From NCBI GenBank assembly GCA_015063495.1, contig SVUB01000008.1:1-32519 (forward strand): a DNA stretch of 32,519 nt, written 5' to 3'. The position numbers and the translations under genes are program-made. Every line of letters begins with the position of its first letter. The stretch's first letter is position 1. Below are positions 7,971-16,504 of this stretch, piece by piece. The DNA comes from Oscillospiraceae bacterium. Lineage in GTDB: Bacteria; Bacillota; Clostridia; Oscillospirales; CAG-272. Below the pieces are notes generated by a model. That model saw nothing but the letters and a program-made list of their open reading frames with translations. It had not been told where the DNA came from and did not search any database.

Positions 7971-9413
7971 TTAGAGAAGGGAGCTGTACATATCAAGATA
8001 TTTTTCAGCAGATACCTTCCATGAGAAATCCGTATTCATTATTTTCTTTATGAGAGCATCTCTCTTGTCTCTTTCGTGGTAAAGTGTAAGAGACGCGTAA
8101 ATTCTGTCAAGCAGCTCTCCGCTGTTATAGCCTGCAAATGTAAATCCGTTGCCCTTAACGGTTTCACCGTCGAGCCAATAGCCCTTTATTGAATCGTAAA
8201 GACCGCCCGTTTCTCTTGTTACGGGAATAGCGCCGTATCTTGAGGCTATCATCTGCGAGAGACCGCAGGGCTCGCTCTTTGAGGGCATAAGGAAGATGTC
8301 GCAGGCAGCGTAGATGCGCTTTGAGAGGTCTCTATCATACATTATCATCGCTCTTACGGAGTTCGGGAATGCATTTTCCAGCCCTCTGAAGAATGCTTCA
8401 TATTCTCCCTCACCCTTTCCGAGTATGATGAGCTGAACGTCTCCCTCGGAAACGACCTTGTAGATTATCTCTGATATTATATCGATACCCTTATGTGCCG
8501 CAAGACGGGAGATTATCGCTATCATCGGCACGTTTTCTCTTTCTGGCAGTGCAAGCTCACGCTGAATGGCGAGCTTATTCTGCACCTTGTTAAGAGGCTT
8601 ATCTGCAGAATAGTTTTCAGAGATAACGGGGTCTGTTTCGGGATCGTAGTAGGTATAGTCTATACCGTTCAGAATTCCTCTCAGTTTATATGAGTTTTCT
8701 CTGAGGATAGGGTCAAGACCGTGAGAATACTCGGGTGACTTTATTTCCTCCGCATATCTCGGGCTGACGGTTGAAACGATATCAGCGCAAACTATAGCGC
8801 CTTTCATAAGATTTATGCATCCGTCGTATTCAACTATTGAATGCTGCCAATCGGTAAGAGCAAAAACGTCTCCGAGAATAGCAAAATCGTATTTTCCCTG
8901 ATATTCAATGTTGTGAATTGTAAATATTGCACGCATAGAAGAGTATCTTGGGTCAGTCGAAAAGAGTGTTTTCAGATATATGACCGAAAGAGCGCTCTGC
9001 CAATCGTGAGCGTGGAGAATATCGGGGAAGAAACCGATGCAGGGAAGCATCGAGAGTGCCGCCATAGAGAAAAATGCAAATCTTTCTCCGTCGTCAAAGT
9101 TGCCGTAGAGGGTAGGGCGCTTAAAATAGAATTCATTGTCTATGAAGTAGTAGATAACGCCCTCACGCTCAAGACTCATAACTCGGCAGTATTGCTCACG
9201 CCAGGAAAGTCTTACCGTGAAAACGTATTCCTCCTTCATCATCTGTCTGAATTCGTCCTTTACCTGACCGTAAAGCGGCATTACCACTCTTACGTCGGTG
9301 CCCTCGGGATCTGCGCTCTTGATTGCGGCAGGGAGAGAGCCAAGAACGTCGCCAAGACCGCCCGTTGCGGCAAACGGCATAGCTTCAGAGCCAACAAAAA
9401 GTATTTTTTTCAT
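7971..9413 (-). CDS. glgA: Glycogen synthase (ADP-glucose, GT5)
   Basis: Transfers glucose from ADP-glucose to the growing alpha-1,4 chain. The start at 9413 was chosen because TTGGAG ends 9 bases before this ATG; the open frame reaches a TTG 15 bases earlier that overlaps the ribosome site. The 480-residue protein starts MKKILFVGSEAMPF and has the N-terminal GGLGDV loop, the HAHDWQ motif, the TIHNIEYQG block, the ISRLAAHKG linker into the second Rossmann domain, and the C-terminal SKSEPCGLSQMIASRYG with the conserved Glu. At the KTGGL position, where Escherichia coli has Lys15 in the ADP-glucose site, this protein reads AATGGL. That substitution may be normal for its lineage. glgD ends 19 bases upstream. 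Confidence 0.96.
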   Translation of the reverse strand: MKKILFVGSEAMPFAATGGLGDVLGSLPAAIKSADPEGTDVRVVMPLYGQVKDEFRQMMKEEYVFTVRLSWREQYCRVMSLEREGVIYYFIDNEFYFKRPTLYGNFDDGERFAFFSMAALSMLPCIGFFPDILHAHDWQSALSVIYLKTLFSTDPRYSSMRAIFTIHNIEYQGKYDFAILGDVFALTDWQHSIVEYDGCINLMKGAIVCADIVSTVSPRYAEEIKSPEYSHGLDPILRENSYKLRGILNGIDYTYYDPETDPVISENYSADKPLNKVQNKLAIQRELALPERENVPMIAIISRLAAHKGIDIISEIIYKVVSEGDVQLIILGKGEGEYEAFFRGLENAFPNSVRAMIMYDRDLSKRIYAACDIFLMPSKSEPCGLSQMIASRYGAIPVTRETGGLYDSIKGYWLDGETVKGNGFTFAGYNSGELLDRIYASLTLYHERDKRDALIKKIMNTDFSWKVSAEKYLDMYSSLL

Positions 9414-9432
9414 ATTTATTATCTCCAAAAAA

Positions 9433-10569
9433 TCAGATCATTGTGCCTTTTCCTATAAAGAATGGAAGCGTGCTGTGTCCCGAAAGATTTCTGCCGTCCT
9501 TTATAAGAACGTTTTTATCCGAGACAACGCATCCGAGAGAAACGTCGTTACCGACTACGGTATCCTGCATAAGGATGCAGTTCTTTACAACAGAGCCTTT
9601 GCCGACCTTTACACCTCTGAATATGATGGAGTTTTCAACAACACCCTCTATCACGCATCCGTCGGCAATAAGGGAATTTGTGACCTTAGCGCCATCAGCA
9701 TAGCGTGTGGGGGCGGAATTGCGTACCTTTGTGAGAATGGGTCTGTTGCGCTCTCCGAAAAGGGAAGCACGAACGTTGTTCTCAAGTAGCTTCATATTGC
9801 AAGCGTAGTATCCTGCAAGGGAGGTTATCTGAGCAAAGAATCCGTCATAATGGTATACGAAATAGTTTGCACGGAGAAGATTGCGGTCAATAACGTCGCT
9901 GTAAAAGCTTGTGTATCCGTGAGATGAAGCATCAGCGACCGCAGACTGAAGATAAGATCTCGTTGCAACGATAATATTCGTGCTTATCTCTCTCATGCCG
10001 TGCAGACGGTGGTTGAAATGTACAACGTCGGATATTCTGTTGTTTTCATCCGACGTTATAACTGCGCTTCCGCTTGATATCTCGAAATTGTCGGTATCGA
10101 CAGTGGTAGTAACCACAGTTATATCAGCTCCTGTCTCCTTGTGCTGACGAATAACGTCGGAAAGATCGATGTTGCTTATTGCGTCGCAGTCAGAGAGAAC
10201 TACGTAATCCTCGTTGCATCTGGATATGAAATCCATAGCTCCCATCATGGCTTCAAGTCTTGTGGAGTAGAGCTTATTTGCTCCCGCACCGCTGAAGCTG
10301 GTGATAAACGGGGGAAGAAGCTTTATTCCGCCAGAGCGACGTGCAAGATCCCAGTCCTTTCCTGTTCCTATGTGATCAAGAAGGGACTGATAATTGTTGT
10401 GAGTTATAACTCCTACCTTTGTTATGCCCGAATTTACCATATTTGAGAGGGTAAAGTCGATAAGGCGGTAGCGGCAGCCGAAGGGAACGGATGCCATAGT
10501 GCGTTTTCTTGTGAGATCGGGTATGTTTTGATCGTGAATATTAGAAAATACAAGTCCTACTGCGCTCAT
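9433..10569 (-). CDS. glgD: Glucose-1-phosphate adenylyltransferase subunit GlgD
   Basis: A 378-residue partner of GlgC. In Bacillota GlgD pairs with GlgC to give the full ADP-glucose pyrophosphorylase; alone it is poorly active or inactive. It starts MSAVGLVFSNIHDQ and lacks the G-G-x-G-x-R nucleotide loop that GlgC carries, which is the hallmark of GlgD. It then shows PFGCRYRLIDFTLSNMVNSGI and a SDCDAISNIDL segment in place of GlgC's GDHIYKMDY. The C-terminal third (from about 275) has hexapeptide repeats of a left-handed beta-helix (for example SVVKNCILMQDTVVG). The start has AAGGAGG 9 bases upstream, and the gap to glgC is only 14 bases, so the two are made together. Confidence 0.96.
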   Translation of the reverse strand: MSAVGLVFSNIHDQNIPDLTRKRTMASVPFGCRYRLIDFTLSNMVNSGITKVGVITHNNYQSLLDHIGTGKDWDLARRSGGIKLLPPFITSFSGAGANKLYSTRLEAMMGAMDFISRCNEDYVVLSDCDAISNIDLSDVIRQHKETGADITVVTTTVDTDNFEISSGSAVITSDENNRISDVVHFNHRLHGMREISTNIIVATRSYLQSAVADASSHGYTSFYSDVIDRNLLRANYFVYHYDGFFAQITSLAGYYACNMKLLENNVRASLFGERNRPILTKVRNSAPTRYADGAKVTNSLIADGCVIEGVVENSIIFRGVKVGKGSVVKNCILMQDTVVGNDVSLGCVVSDKNVLIKDGRNLSGHSTLPFFIGKGTMI

Positions 10570-10583
10570 TCTCTGCTGCCTCC

Positions 10584-11768
10584 TTATATTTCGGAAATCA
10601 TTTCGTCGTCGCCTATTGTATATCCGTCGGGGACGTTTACGTCAGCGCCGATAACTGTGATTCCCTTTGATTTTTCTTTCGGTGCACCGACAGAAGCGTT
10701 CTTTCCTATCTTTACGCCTCCGTCAAGAATAGAATATTCTACGTGTGCGCCTGCTTCAATTATTGTGCCGCTCATAATTACACTGTCACGTACGACCGCA
10801 CCCTCCATGACCTTTGCGCCTGTGTAGATAACGCTGTTTTCAACAGTTCCGTATATCTCGCAACCCTCGGTTATTATGCTGTTGTTTATAACCGCATTTT
10901 CACCGATATACTGAGGCGCGGAAGAGAAGTGACGTGCGAATATTCTCCAGCTCTCGTCGCTGAGAGTAAATGCGGGCTTTTCGCCGAGAAGGTCCATATT
11001 TGCCTCCCAAAGGCTCTGTATGGTTCCGACGTCCTTCCAGTATCCTTCAAATTGATATGCGAACATCTTTTCGCCTGCCGCAAGCATATTAGGAATGATA
11101 TTCTTACCGAAGTCGTTTGCGGAATTCTGGTCTGCATTGTCTTCGATGAGATATTTTTGGAGCTTATCCTTGCCAAAAATGTAGATACCCATGGAAGCGA
11201 GAGTGCTATCGGGATTCTTCGGCTTTTCCGAGAACTTGAATATAGAGTTATCCTCTCTTGTGCTCATTATACCGAAGCGACTTGCCTCCTCAAGCGGAAC
11301 GTCAAGGACCGCTATCGTGCAGTCTGCACCCTTTTCGATGTGGTAATCGAGCATTGCGGCATAGTCCATTTTGTATATATGGTCGCCCGAGAGTATAAGG
11401 ACGTATTCTGCGTCATAGCGATTTATGAATTCAAGATTCTGATATATCGCATTAGCTGTTCCCTTATACCAGTCTGCAGTTTTGTTCCCTTGGTAAGGGG
11501 GGAGGATCTTTACACCGCCAAAGGCGCGGTCGAGATCCCATGGCAGACCGTTACCGATATAATCGTTAAGGACGAGGGGCTGGTACTGTGTAAGTACACC
11601 GACTGTATCTATTCCTGAATTGATACAGTTGGACAGGGGAAAATCAATGATGCGGTATTTACCGCCGAAGGGTACTGCGGGTTTTGCGGTTTTTTGGGTA
11701 AGTGCGTAGAGTCTGCTGCCTTGTCCTCCTGCGAGAAGCATGGCAATACATTTTTTCTTCTTGAACAT
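10584..11768 (-). CDS. glgC: Glucose-1-phosphate adenylyltransferase catalytic subunit GlgC
   Basis: Makes ADP-glucose from ATP and glucose-1-phosphate, the committed step of glycogen synthesis. The start at 11768 has GGGAGG 7 bases upstream; an in-frame TTG 15 bases earlier overlaps that site and was rejected. The 394-residue product has the nucleotide loop [12 protein letters not shown] near residue 13, the [19 protein letters not shown] block, [12 protein letters not shown], the sugar-phosphate segment around FSEKPKNP, and a C-terminal beta-helix with hexapeptide repeats (from about 280). It is second in the operon, 69 bases after the branching-enzyme-like gene and 14 before glgD. Allosteric control by glycolytic intermediates is known for the family but cannot be read from the sequence. 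Confidence 0.97.
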   Translation of the reverse strand: MFKKKKCIAMLLAGGQGSRLYALTQKTAKPAVPFGGKYRIIDFPLSNCINSGIDTVGVLTQYQPLVLNDYIGNGLPWDLDRAFGGVKILPPYQGNKTADWYKGTANAIYQNLEFINRYDAEYVLILSGDHIYKMDYAAMLDYHIEKGADCTIAVLDVPLEEASRFGIMSTREDNSIFKFSEKPKNPDSTLASMGIYIFGKDKLQKYLIEDNADQNSANDFGKNIIPNMLAAGEKMFAYQFEGYWKDVGTIQSLWEANMDLLGEKPAFTLSDESWRIFARHFSSAPQYIGENAVINNSIITEGCEIYGTVENSVIYTGAKVMEGAVVRDSVIMSGTIIEAGAHVEYSILDGGVKIGKNASVGAPKEKSKGITVIGADVNVPDGYTIGDDEMISEI

Positions 11769-11837
11769 GAGCTTTCCTCCCAAATTTATATAAATTGTAA
11801 TTTGTGCAATTTTATTTTTTTGCCGTTCTTCATGCGG

Positions 11838-12767
11838 TCATTCTTCACATGTGACTATTATGATTTCTGAAAATTCCGAGCTAATGTGAGAGTGGAGCTT
11901 TTTCATAAAATCATTCTTTTCGTCGGTGCCACATATACAGATCCCGTCTACGTGATATTTTTTTATCCAAAAATCCGCGCATGAAATAAGAAAGTTGCAA
12001 TTTATTTCATTCTGCAGATCAATAACCGCATTGCCGTTTGAACCTACAGTCTCATAAAGCTTTTCACCGTCAAAAAGCAGAAGTCCTTGTTCCTCATGTG
12101 AGAGGTGAGAGATTGGAATATCAAGCAGTACTCCAACACCGGATCTGTGAAGCTCGTTTATAAGATTCATAAAGTCCTTCGGTGAGCCGAGCCTTGATGA
12201 TGGTGCAAAGTAGCCGTATATGCCGTAATCCTTTTCGGACAAATTGCTTCTCTCCATTATGGGGGAGAGGCGAATGTGAGAATATCCCATTCTTTTTGCG
12301 GATGACGCAAGCTTTATCGGAAGCGATGCTGTTTTCAGCTCACCGCCCTCTATCTGACGTAATAGATCTACGGGGTAAGCTTTTATATCTGTCTTTTTTT
12401 CTCTTTTTTTCAGCCATCCGCCGTCCTGCCACTCAAAGCCCTCGATATCATAGAATCTTGAAGCAGTCGCAGGATGAAGCTCAAAATGAAAGGCATAAGG
12501 GTCGGATTTATATAAAAACTTGCCGTCCTTTTCAATTCTGTATTTGTAGTTGGAAAATTCCCCGAATCCATTGTCCACGGGAACGTAGCGTTCCCATATT
12601 CCACCGCCTATCATCTTCATGGGCAGTCCTTTTCCCCATCCGCAAAAATCACCTACAAGAAATACCTCATCTGCATGAGGGGCGAGGACACGAAAAACGA
12701 ACCCGTCACCGTTTTTGTGCGAGCCGAAAAAATCATACTGAAGATAATTTTCGTTATGAGAGTTCAT
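11838..12767 (-). CDS. GlgB-like protein: CBM48 plus half GH13 barrel, catalytic residues lost
   Basis: A 309-residue relative of glycogen branching enzyme (GlgB, normally about 630-750 residues). Residues 10-115 form the N-terminal CBM48 domain (FRVLAPHADEVFLVGDFCGW). Residues 150-309 align by eye with the first half of the GH13 barrel: MGYSHIRLSPI, YGYFAPSSRLGSPKDF, GVGVLLDIPISH and FDGEKLYE. Where GlgB has GLRVDAV, carrying the nucleophile Asp, this protein reads GICICGT: Cys279 replaces the Asp and Cys277 the Arg. The loop after that is much shortened, and the protein stops at VTCEE, where GlgB has its acid/base Glu. The NHD region and C-terminal beta domain are absent, and the 69 bases before glgC cannot hold them. 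Branching activity is very unlikely. The frame is clean and leads the operon, so a glucan-binding or regulatory role is possible; a decaying remnant is the alternative. Confidence 0.85.
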   Translation of the reverse strand: MNSHNENYLQYDFFGSHKNGDGFVFRVLAPHADEVFLVGDFCGWGKGLPMKMIGGGIWERYVPVDNGFGEFSNYKYRIEKDGKFLYKSDPYAFHFELHPATASRFYDIEGFEWQDGGWLKKREKKTDIKAYPVDLLRQIEGGELKTASLPIKLASSAKRMGYSHIRLSPIMERSNLSEKDYGIYGYFAPSSRLGSPKDFMNLINELHRSGVGVLLDIPISHLSHEEQGLLLFDGEKLYETVGSNGNAVIDLQNEINCNFLISCADFWIKKYHVDGICICGTDEKNDFMKKLHSHISSEFSEIIIVTCEE

Positions 12768-12802
12768 GTCGGGGTAAGCTCCGTAATCTTATACTCATAT
12801 AC

Positions 12803-12831
12803 ATTATACACCATTTTCAATATAATTTCAA
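12803..12831 (-). promoter_or_regulatory. Sigma-A-type promoter of the glycogen operon
   Basis: Minus strand -35 TTGAAA (12826-12831), 17-base spacer, -10 TATAAT (12803-12808), about 35 bases before the ATG of the GlgB-like gene. It is the best promoter in the divergent intergenic region facing the glycogen genes. Confidence 0.75.
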
Positions 12832-12883
12832 TAGTCAAATGTTCTTTAGTCAAAAAATATTTTATCTTCTCTCAAATAAATTC

Positions 12884-12912
12884 TTGAAAAAAAGGAATGC
12901 GTGTGTTATAAT
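12884..12912 (+). promoter_or_regulatory. Sigma-A-type promoter of the DUF3006-plsY-folC operon
   Basis: Plus strand -35 TTGAAA (12884-12889), 17-base spacer, -10 TATAAT (12907-12912), 47 bases before the ATG at 12960. It points away from the glycogen promoter, with about 50 bases between the two -35 boxes. Confidence 0.75.
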
Positions 12913-12959
12913 GGCTGTATTATAAATGTTTTTATCGCTTGAAAGGATCGAAAGAGCTT

Positions 12960-13199
12960 ATGATAATCAAGCTGACTGTTGACAGAATAGAGAGCGGCAT
13001 CGCAGTATGTATTGACGATAAAGAAAGAAAATATGAATGTCATATAAATGCCGCAGAGGGGGATATTTTCGAGGCCGATATATCCGATAAAGGGGAAGTC
13101 ACATTCATTCGTAAGCTCGAAAATGAAACCCTTGAAAAGAAAACGAATAATGCTTCGAGACTGAATGCACTTTTTATGAGAGGTGGTAATAAAAAATGA
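12960..13199 (+). CDS. DUF3006-family small protein
   Basis: A 79-residue protein starting MIIKLTVDRIESGIAVCIDD, which fits DUF3006, a family of small beta-rich proteins of Bacillota with no assigned function. The open frame reaches back to a TTG at 12939, but the ATG at 12960 matches the family's usual start, with AAAGGA and GAAAGAG upstream. The middle is acidic (EGDIFEADISDKGE) and the C-terminus basic. It is first in an operon and overlaps plsY by four bases (ATGA), so the two should be translationally coupled. Nothing in it suggests a role in lipid synthesis. Confidence 0.75.
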   Translation: MIIKLTVDRIESGIAVCIDDKERKYECHINAAEGDIFEADISDKGEVTFIRKLENETLEKKTNNASRLNALFMRGGNKK

Positions 13200-13918
13200 T
13201 TTTTAACGGTTTTATGGCAAGAGGACTTTATCAGACTCTGGTCGGAGAGGGAAGCTCTCCCGTCCTTTTTATTTTATTCATACTTGCTTGTATAGCAGTA
13301 CCTTATCTTCTCGGCTCGCTCAATTTTGCTGTCATTATCTCAAAGGTGAAGTATCACGATGATATAAGAAAGCACGGCAGCGGCAACGGCGGTATGACAA
13401 ATATGCTCCGTACGTACGGTAAGGGCGCGGCAATATGCACTCTTCTTGGAGACATGCTCAAGGCTGTGGCCTCGGTCACTGTCGGATGTGCGCTTCTCGG
13501 CCTTACTCTCGGCGGTTATATGGCGGGATTTTTCTGTATGCTTGGTCATATGTTCCCTGTGTATTATCACTTCAAGGGCGGAAAGGGCGTTGCGGTAACG
13601 GCGGCAATGGCTCTTATGCTCAACCCTGTCGTATTCGGAATACTTTTGCTTGTTTTCGTCATAGTAGTCGGTGGAACAAAATACGTCTCCCTCGGCTCTG
13701 TCATGTGCGTGCTTATTTATCCCGTTATACTCCACAGAATTGATAAAATAACTACCCCTTGGTTTATAGCAAACGGCACTATGTGGGGCTTTGACGTTCT
13801 TTTTGCATTTCTTGTTGCCGTAATGGTCGTCTTTATGCACAGAAGCAATATCAAGCGTCTTATGAGCGGTACCGAGTCAAAAATTTCTCTTGGAAAGAAA
13901 AAGGATGATAAAAAATGA
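13196..13918 (+). CDS. plsY: Acyl-phosphate:glycerol-3-phosphate acyltransferase PlsY
   Basis: Integral membrane enzyme that transfers an acyl group from acyl-phosphate to glycerol-3-phosphate, the first committed step of phospholipid synthesis. The 240 residues hold several membrane helices and the family motifs: YLLGSLNFAVI near the N-terminus, KHGSGNGGMTNMLRTYGK (the phosphate-binding loop, usually GSGNPGATN, here with Gly-Met in place of Pro-Ala), and GHMFPVYYHFKGGKGVA. The C-terminus ends in a Lys-rich cytoplasmic tail (KKKDDKK). The protein is about 30 residues longer than the usual 200-210, mostly at the two ends. It overlaps both neighbours by four bases (ATGA). Confidence 0.93.
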   Translation: MIFNGFMARGLYQTLVGEGSSPVLFILFILACIAVPYLLGSLNFAVIISKVKYHDDIRKHGSGNGGMTNMLRTYGKGAAICTLLGDMLKAVASVTVGCALLGLTLGGYMAGFFCMLGHMFPVYYHFKGGKGVAVTAAMALMLNPVVFGILLLVFVIVVGGTKYVSLGSVMCVLIYPVILHRIDKITTPWFIANGTMWGFDVLFAFLVAVMVVFMHRSNIKRLMSGTESKISLGKKKDDKK

Positions 13919-15093
13919 CGGAGGGAAACGTTGTGAGAGTTCATTCCGAACATCTCCTTAAGATTTGCACTGTAATAAAGGACTGCGCTGAGGCGGGAGT
14001 ACTGAAAAAGGCCGTTCTTTCGAAGCCTGAATCAAAGAGTATAAAGCGTGCACAGATTCAGCTTAAGCACATCGGTGGCAAGGACGTGCTTCAAACAGAA
14101 ACCTTCAGTACTGACAACAAGGCGCTTCATAAAAACATTTCTCCGGATGATATTTTTGCACTTGCCGATATTCTGTCGGGATTTATGCAGATAAACGTGT
14201 TAACCGGTGTCGGTGACTGTGAATATAAGCGCTCAAAGTCCGGGAAGGAAACAGTTATCGGAGCAGGTAAGCTCACAAAAGAAAAGCTTGATGGAGCAGA
14301 ATCCACGGTAGTACAGGGAAATGATAAAGAGAAAAATTATATTCTCCGTGAGGACGAGCCGTTCTTAAAGCTTCTCGGGGTAAGCGACGAGCGGGGAAGA
14401 GTACACGATAAAAAACGCCCGAAATTCAGACAGATAAACAGATTTCTTGAGCATATAAGAGACATCGAGAGATATCTTCCTACCGATGGAGTTTTACGCA
14501 TTTGTGACCTCTGCTGTGGGAAGAGCTATCTTTCATTTGCGGTATATCACTACTTTTCAAACGTTCTCGGCAGAAGCGTTCGTATGACGGGGGTTGACCT
14601 TAAGTCGGACGTTATCGAGTATTGCTCCTCGGTAGCAAAACAGCTTAATTTTGACGGACTTGAATTTATATGCGGCGACATCACGAAATATGAGACCGAC
14701 ACACCGCCGTCTCTCGTTATTTCACTCCACGCCTGCGACACGGCGACCGATATAGTGCTCGAAAAAGCATCCGAGTGGCGTGCACCTGTTATTCTGTCCA
14801 CTCCTTGCTGTCATCATGAACTCAATCATACGCTTAATTGCAGTGCTCTTTCATTTATAGCGGAGCATTCTATGCTTCGCCAGAAGTTCTGTGATGCGGC
14901 GACAGATGCGCTTCGCTTAAAGCTCCTTGAAGCAAAGGGATATTCAACTGTTGCACTTGAGCTTATAGACCCCGAGGAGACACCAAAGAACATAATGCTC
15001 CGTGCAATTCTTAAAAAGAATCCCTCGGAGCGCATTTTGGCAGAAGCGAGAGCAGAATATGAGGCGGCAAGACGCTTTTTGTTAGGAGAATAA
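13915..15093 (+). CDS. SAM-dependent methyltransferase (Methyltransf_32-like)
   Basis: Predicted class I methyltransferase of 392 residues; the substrate is unknown, with RNA as one possibility. The C-terminal half has motif I DLCCGKSYLSF (198-208), an acidic strand end in TGVDLKSD, the SLHACDTATD block and STPCCHHEL, a set typical of the Methyltransf_32 group. The N-terminal 185 residues resemble nothing I know and may hold a substrate-binding part (many Lys residues, IKRAQIQLKHIGGKDVLQ). The ATG at 13915 overlaps the plsY stop (ATGA) and has AAGGA 9 bases upstream. A GTG at 13933 with GGAGG 8 bases upstream is an equally good start and would drop six residues. It is followed by folC after one base. 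Confidence 0.82.
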   Translation: MTEGNVVRVHSEHLLKICTVIKDCAEAGVLKKAVLSKPESKSIKRAQIQLKHIGGKDVLQTETFSTDNKALHKNISPDDIFALADILSGFMQINVLTGVGDCEYKRSKSGKETVIGAGKLTKEKLDGAESTVVQGNDKEKNYILREDEPFLKLLGVSDERGRVHDKKRPKFRQINRFLEHIRDIERYLPTDGVLRICDLCCGKSYLSFAVYHYFSNVLGRSVRMTGVDLKSDVIEYCSSVAKQLNFDGLEFICGDITKYETDTPPSLVISLHACDTATDIVLEKASEWRAPVILSTPCCHHELNHTLNCSALSFIAEHSMLRQKFCDAATDALRLKLLEAKGYSTVALELIDPEETPKNIMLRAILKKNPSERILAEARAEYEAARRFLLGE

Positions 15094-15094
15094 A

Positions 15095-16504
15095 TTGACA
15101 TACGTTAACGCACTGAAAAAAATACACTCTTTTCCGAGAACGTCGGGAGCCCCCACTCTTGAAAGAATGAGATTGCTCTGCAAATATCTCGGAGAACCGC
15201 AGAAAAGGCTTAAATTTGTTCATATAGCAGGTACAAACGGCAAGGGTTCTTCTGCTGCAATGCTTGATTCTGTGCTGCGGAGCGCAGGATATCGCACGGG
15301 ACGTTACATCTCTCCCTATATTCTTGATTTCAGAGAAAGAATGACGGTAGACGGGGAGATGATAAGCCACGCAGAGCTATGCGAGCATACCGAAGCCGTT
15401 CTTTCTGCCGTTCGTAAGATGCAAAACGATATAGAAGAAGCGAAGAGCGGTGAGCTTGTTTCTCATAATATACCGAAGGTGCTTCTCGATGGCTCGTTTT
15501 CATCAACGCCTGTGCAGTTTGAGATAGTAACCGCTATAGGATTTCTTTATTTTGCCGCACACAGATGTGATGCGGTCGTTCTTGAGTGTGGCCTTGGCGG
15601 ACGGTTTGACGCAACAAACGTAATTGACCCTCCGATGGTAGCGCTTATCATGAGCATAGGACTTGACCATACCGAGCTTTTGGGTGACACTGAGGAGAAG
15701 ATAGCCGCAGAAAAGTGCGGAATTATAAAAAGAGGAACGACAGAGGTCATAAGCTATCCGCAGTCGCCTGACGTTATGCGTGTCATTTCAGAATCATGTA
15801 TAAATTCGGGATGTAGGATCAGCGTTCCGCAAAGAAGTGAGATAAGGCTGAATAAAGCCTCTCTCGGCGGCCTTGATTTTTCATATAAGGGTAAGGATTA
15901 CAAAACAGCTCTTGCGGCGTCCTACCAGCTCTTAAACGCTTCTACCGTAATAGAAACGGTCGAGGCACTTAACAGAGTGGGTATGGATATAAGCTATGAA
16001 GCCCTGAAGAGCGGTCTTGCGAGGACGGTCTTTCCCGCAAGATTCGAGGTGCTCGGTGCATCTCCTGCGGTGATTGTTGACGGTGCACATAACGAGAGCG
16101 GAATATCTGCTCTTTGCGATAGCCTCAGCATAGTATCAAGATATCTTTCGGGACGTATAGTGTTCTTTGTAGGAATGCTTACCGATAAGGCTCCCGAAAA
16201 GGCGCTCGCACCCTTTGTTTCCTTTCTTGGGACGCAGTCGGCAGATCTGTGCAGTATAGTAACTTTAACCCCCGACAACCCCAGAGCTATGGATGCGGAT
16301 GAGCTTAAAAATCTGCTAACCGATATGACGGGCGGAAGAATAAAAATAAAGTCTTGCGATACCACGGAAAAAAAGAAGCTTTCGCACCTGAGACCGTTCC
16401 TTGAGGACGTAGGAGAAGAGGATGCGGTGGTTTCCTTTGGTTCACTTTATCTTGCCGCAGAGATGCGAGTTCTTCTCTCGGATTTTCTTGATTCATATAA
16501 ATAA
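15095..16504 (+). CDS. folC: Bifunctional folylpolyglutamate / dihydrofolate synthase
   Basis: Cytoplasmic Mur-ligase-type enzyme that adds glutamate to folates (and to dihydropteroate in bifunctional forms) using ATP. The 469-residue protein begins at TTG 15095, six bases after AGGAG; the first residues, MTYVNALKKIHSF, match the family start, so TTG is well supported. It shows the P-loop IAGTNGKGSSAAML (44-57), SPYILDFRERM, the ECGLGGRFDATN block with the family Gly-Gly-Arg-x-Asp, and the C-terminal domain segment VIVDGAHNESG. It is last in the four-gene operon, with a strong hairpin terminator directly behind it. The neighbour content gives no sign of a dedicated folate operon. Confidence 0.95.
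   Translation: MTYVNALKKIHSFPRTSGAPTLERMRLLCKYLGEPQKRLKFVHIAGTNGKGSSAAMLDSVLRSAGYRTGRYISPYILDFRERMTVDGEMISHAELCEHTEAVLSAVRKMQNDIEEAKSGELVSHNIPKVLLDGSFSSTPVQFEIVTAIGFLYFAAHRCDAVVLECGLGGRFDATNVIDPPMVALIMSIGLDHTELLGDTEEKIAAEKCGIIKRGTTEVISYPQSPDVMRVISESCINSGCRISVPQRSEIRLNKASLGGLDFSYKGKDYKTALAASYQLLNASTVIETVEALNRVGMDISYEALKSGLARTVFPARFEVLGASPAVIVDGAHNESGISALCDSLSIVSRYLSGRIVFFVGMLTDKAPEKALAPFVSFLGTQSADLCSIVTLTPDNPRAMDADELKNLLTDMTGGRIKIKSCDTTEKKKLSHLRPFLEDVGEEDAVVSFGSLYLAAEMRVLLSDFLDSYK

Noticed and set aside
10743-11618. Long open frame (291 codons) on the plus strand inside glgC
   Set aside because: It is a Cys-rich, low-plausibility translation fully antisense to a well-identified gene, with no ribosome site. 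Treated as a shadow of glgC codon usage.
11769-11837. Possible frameshifted second half of glgB after the GlgB-like gene
   Set aside because: Only 69 bases lie before the glgC start, and they are AT-rich leader. The missing 350 or so residues are not there in any frame.
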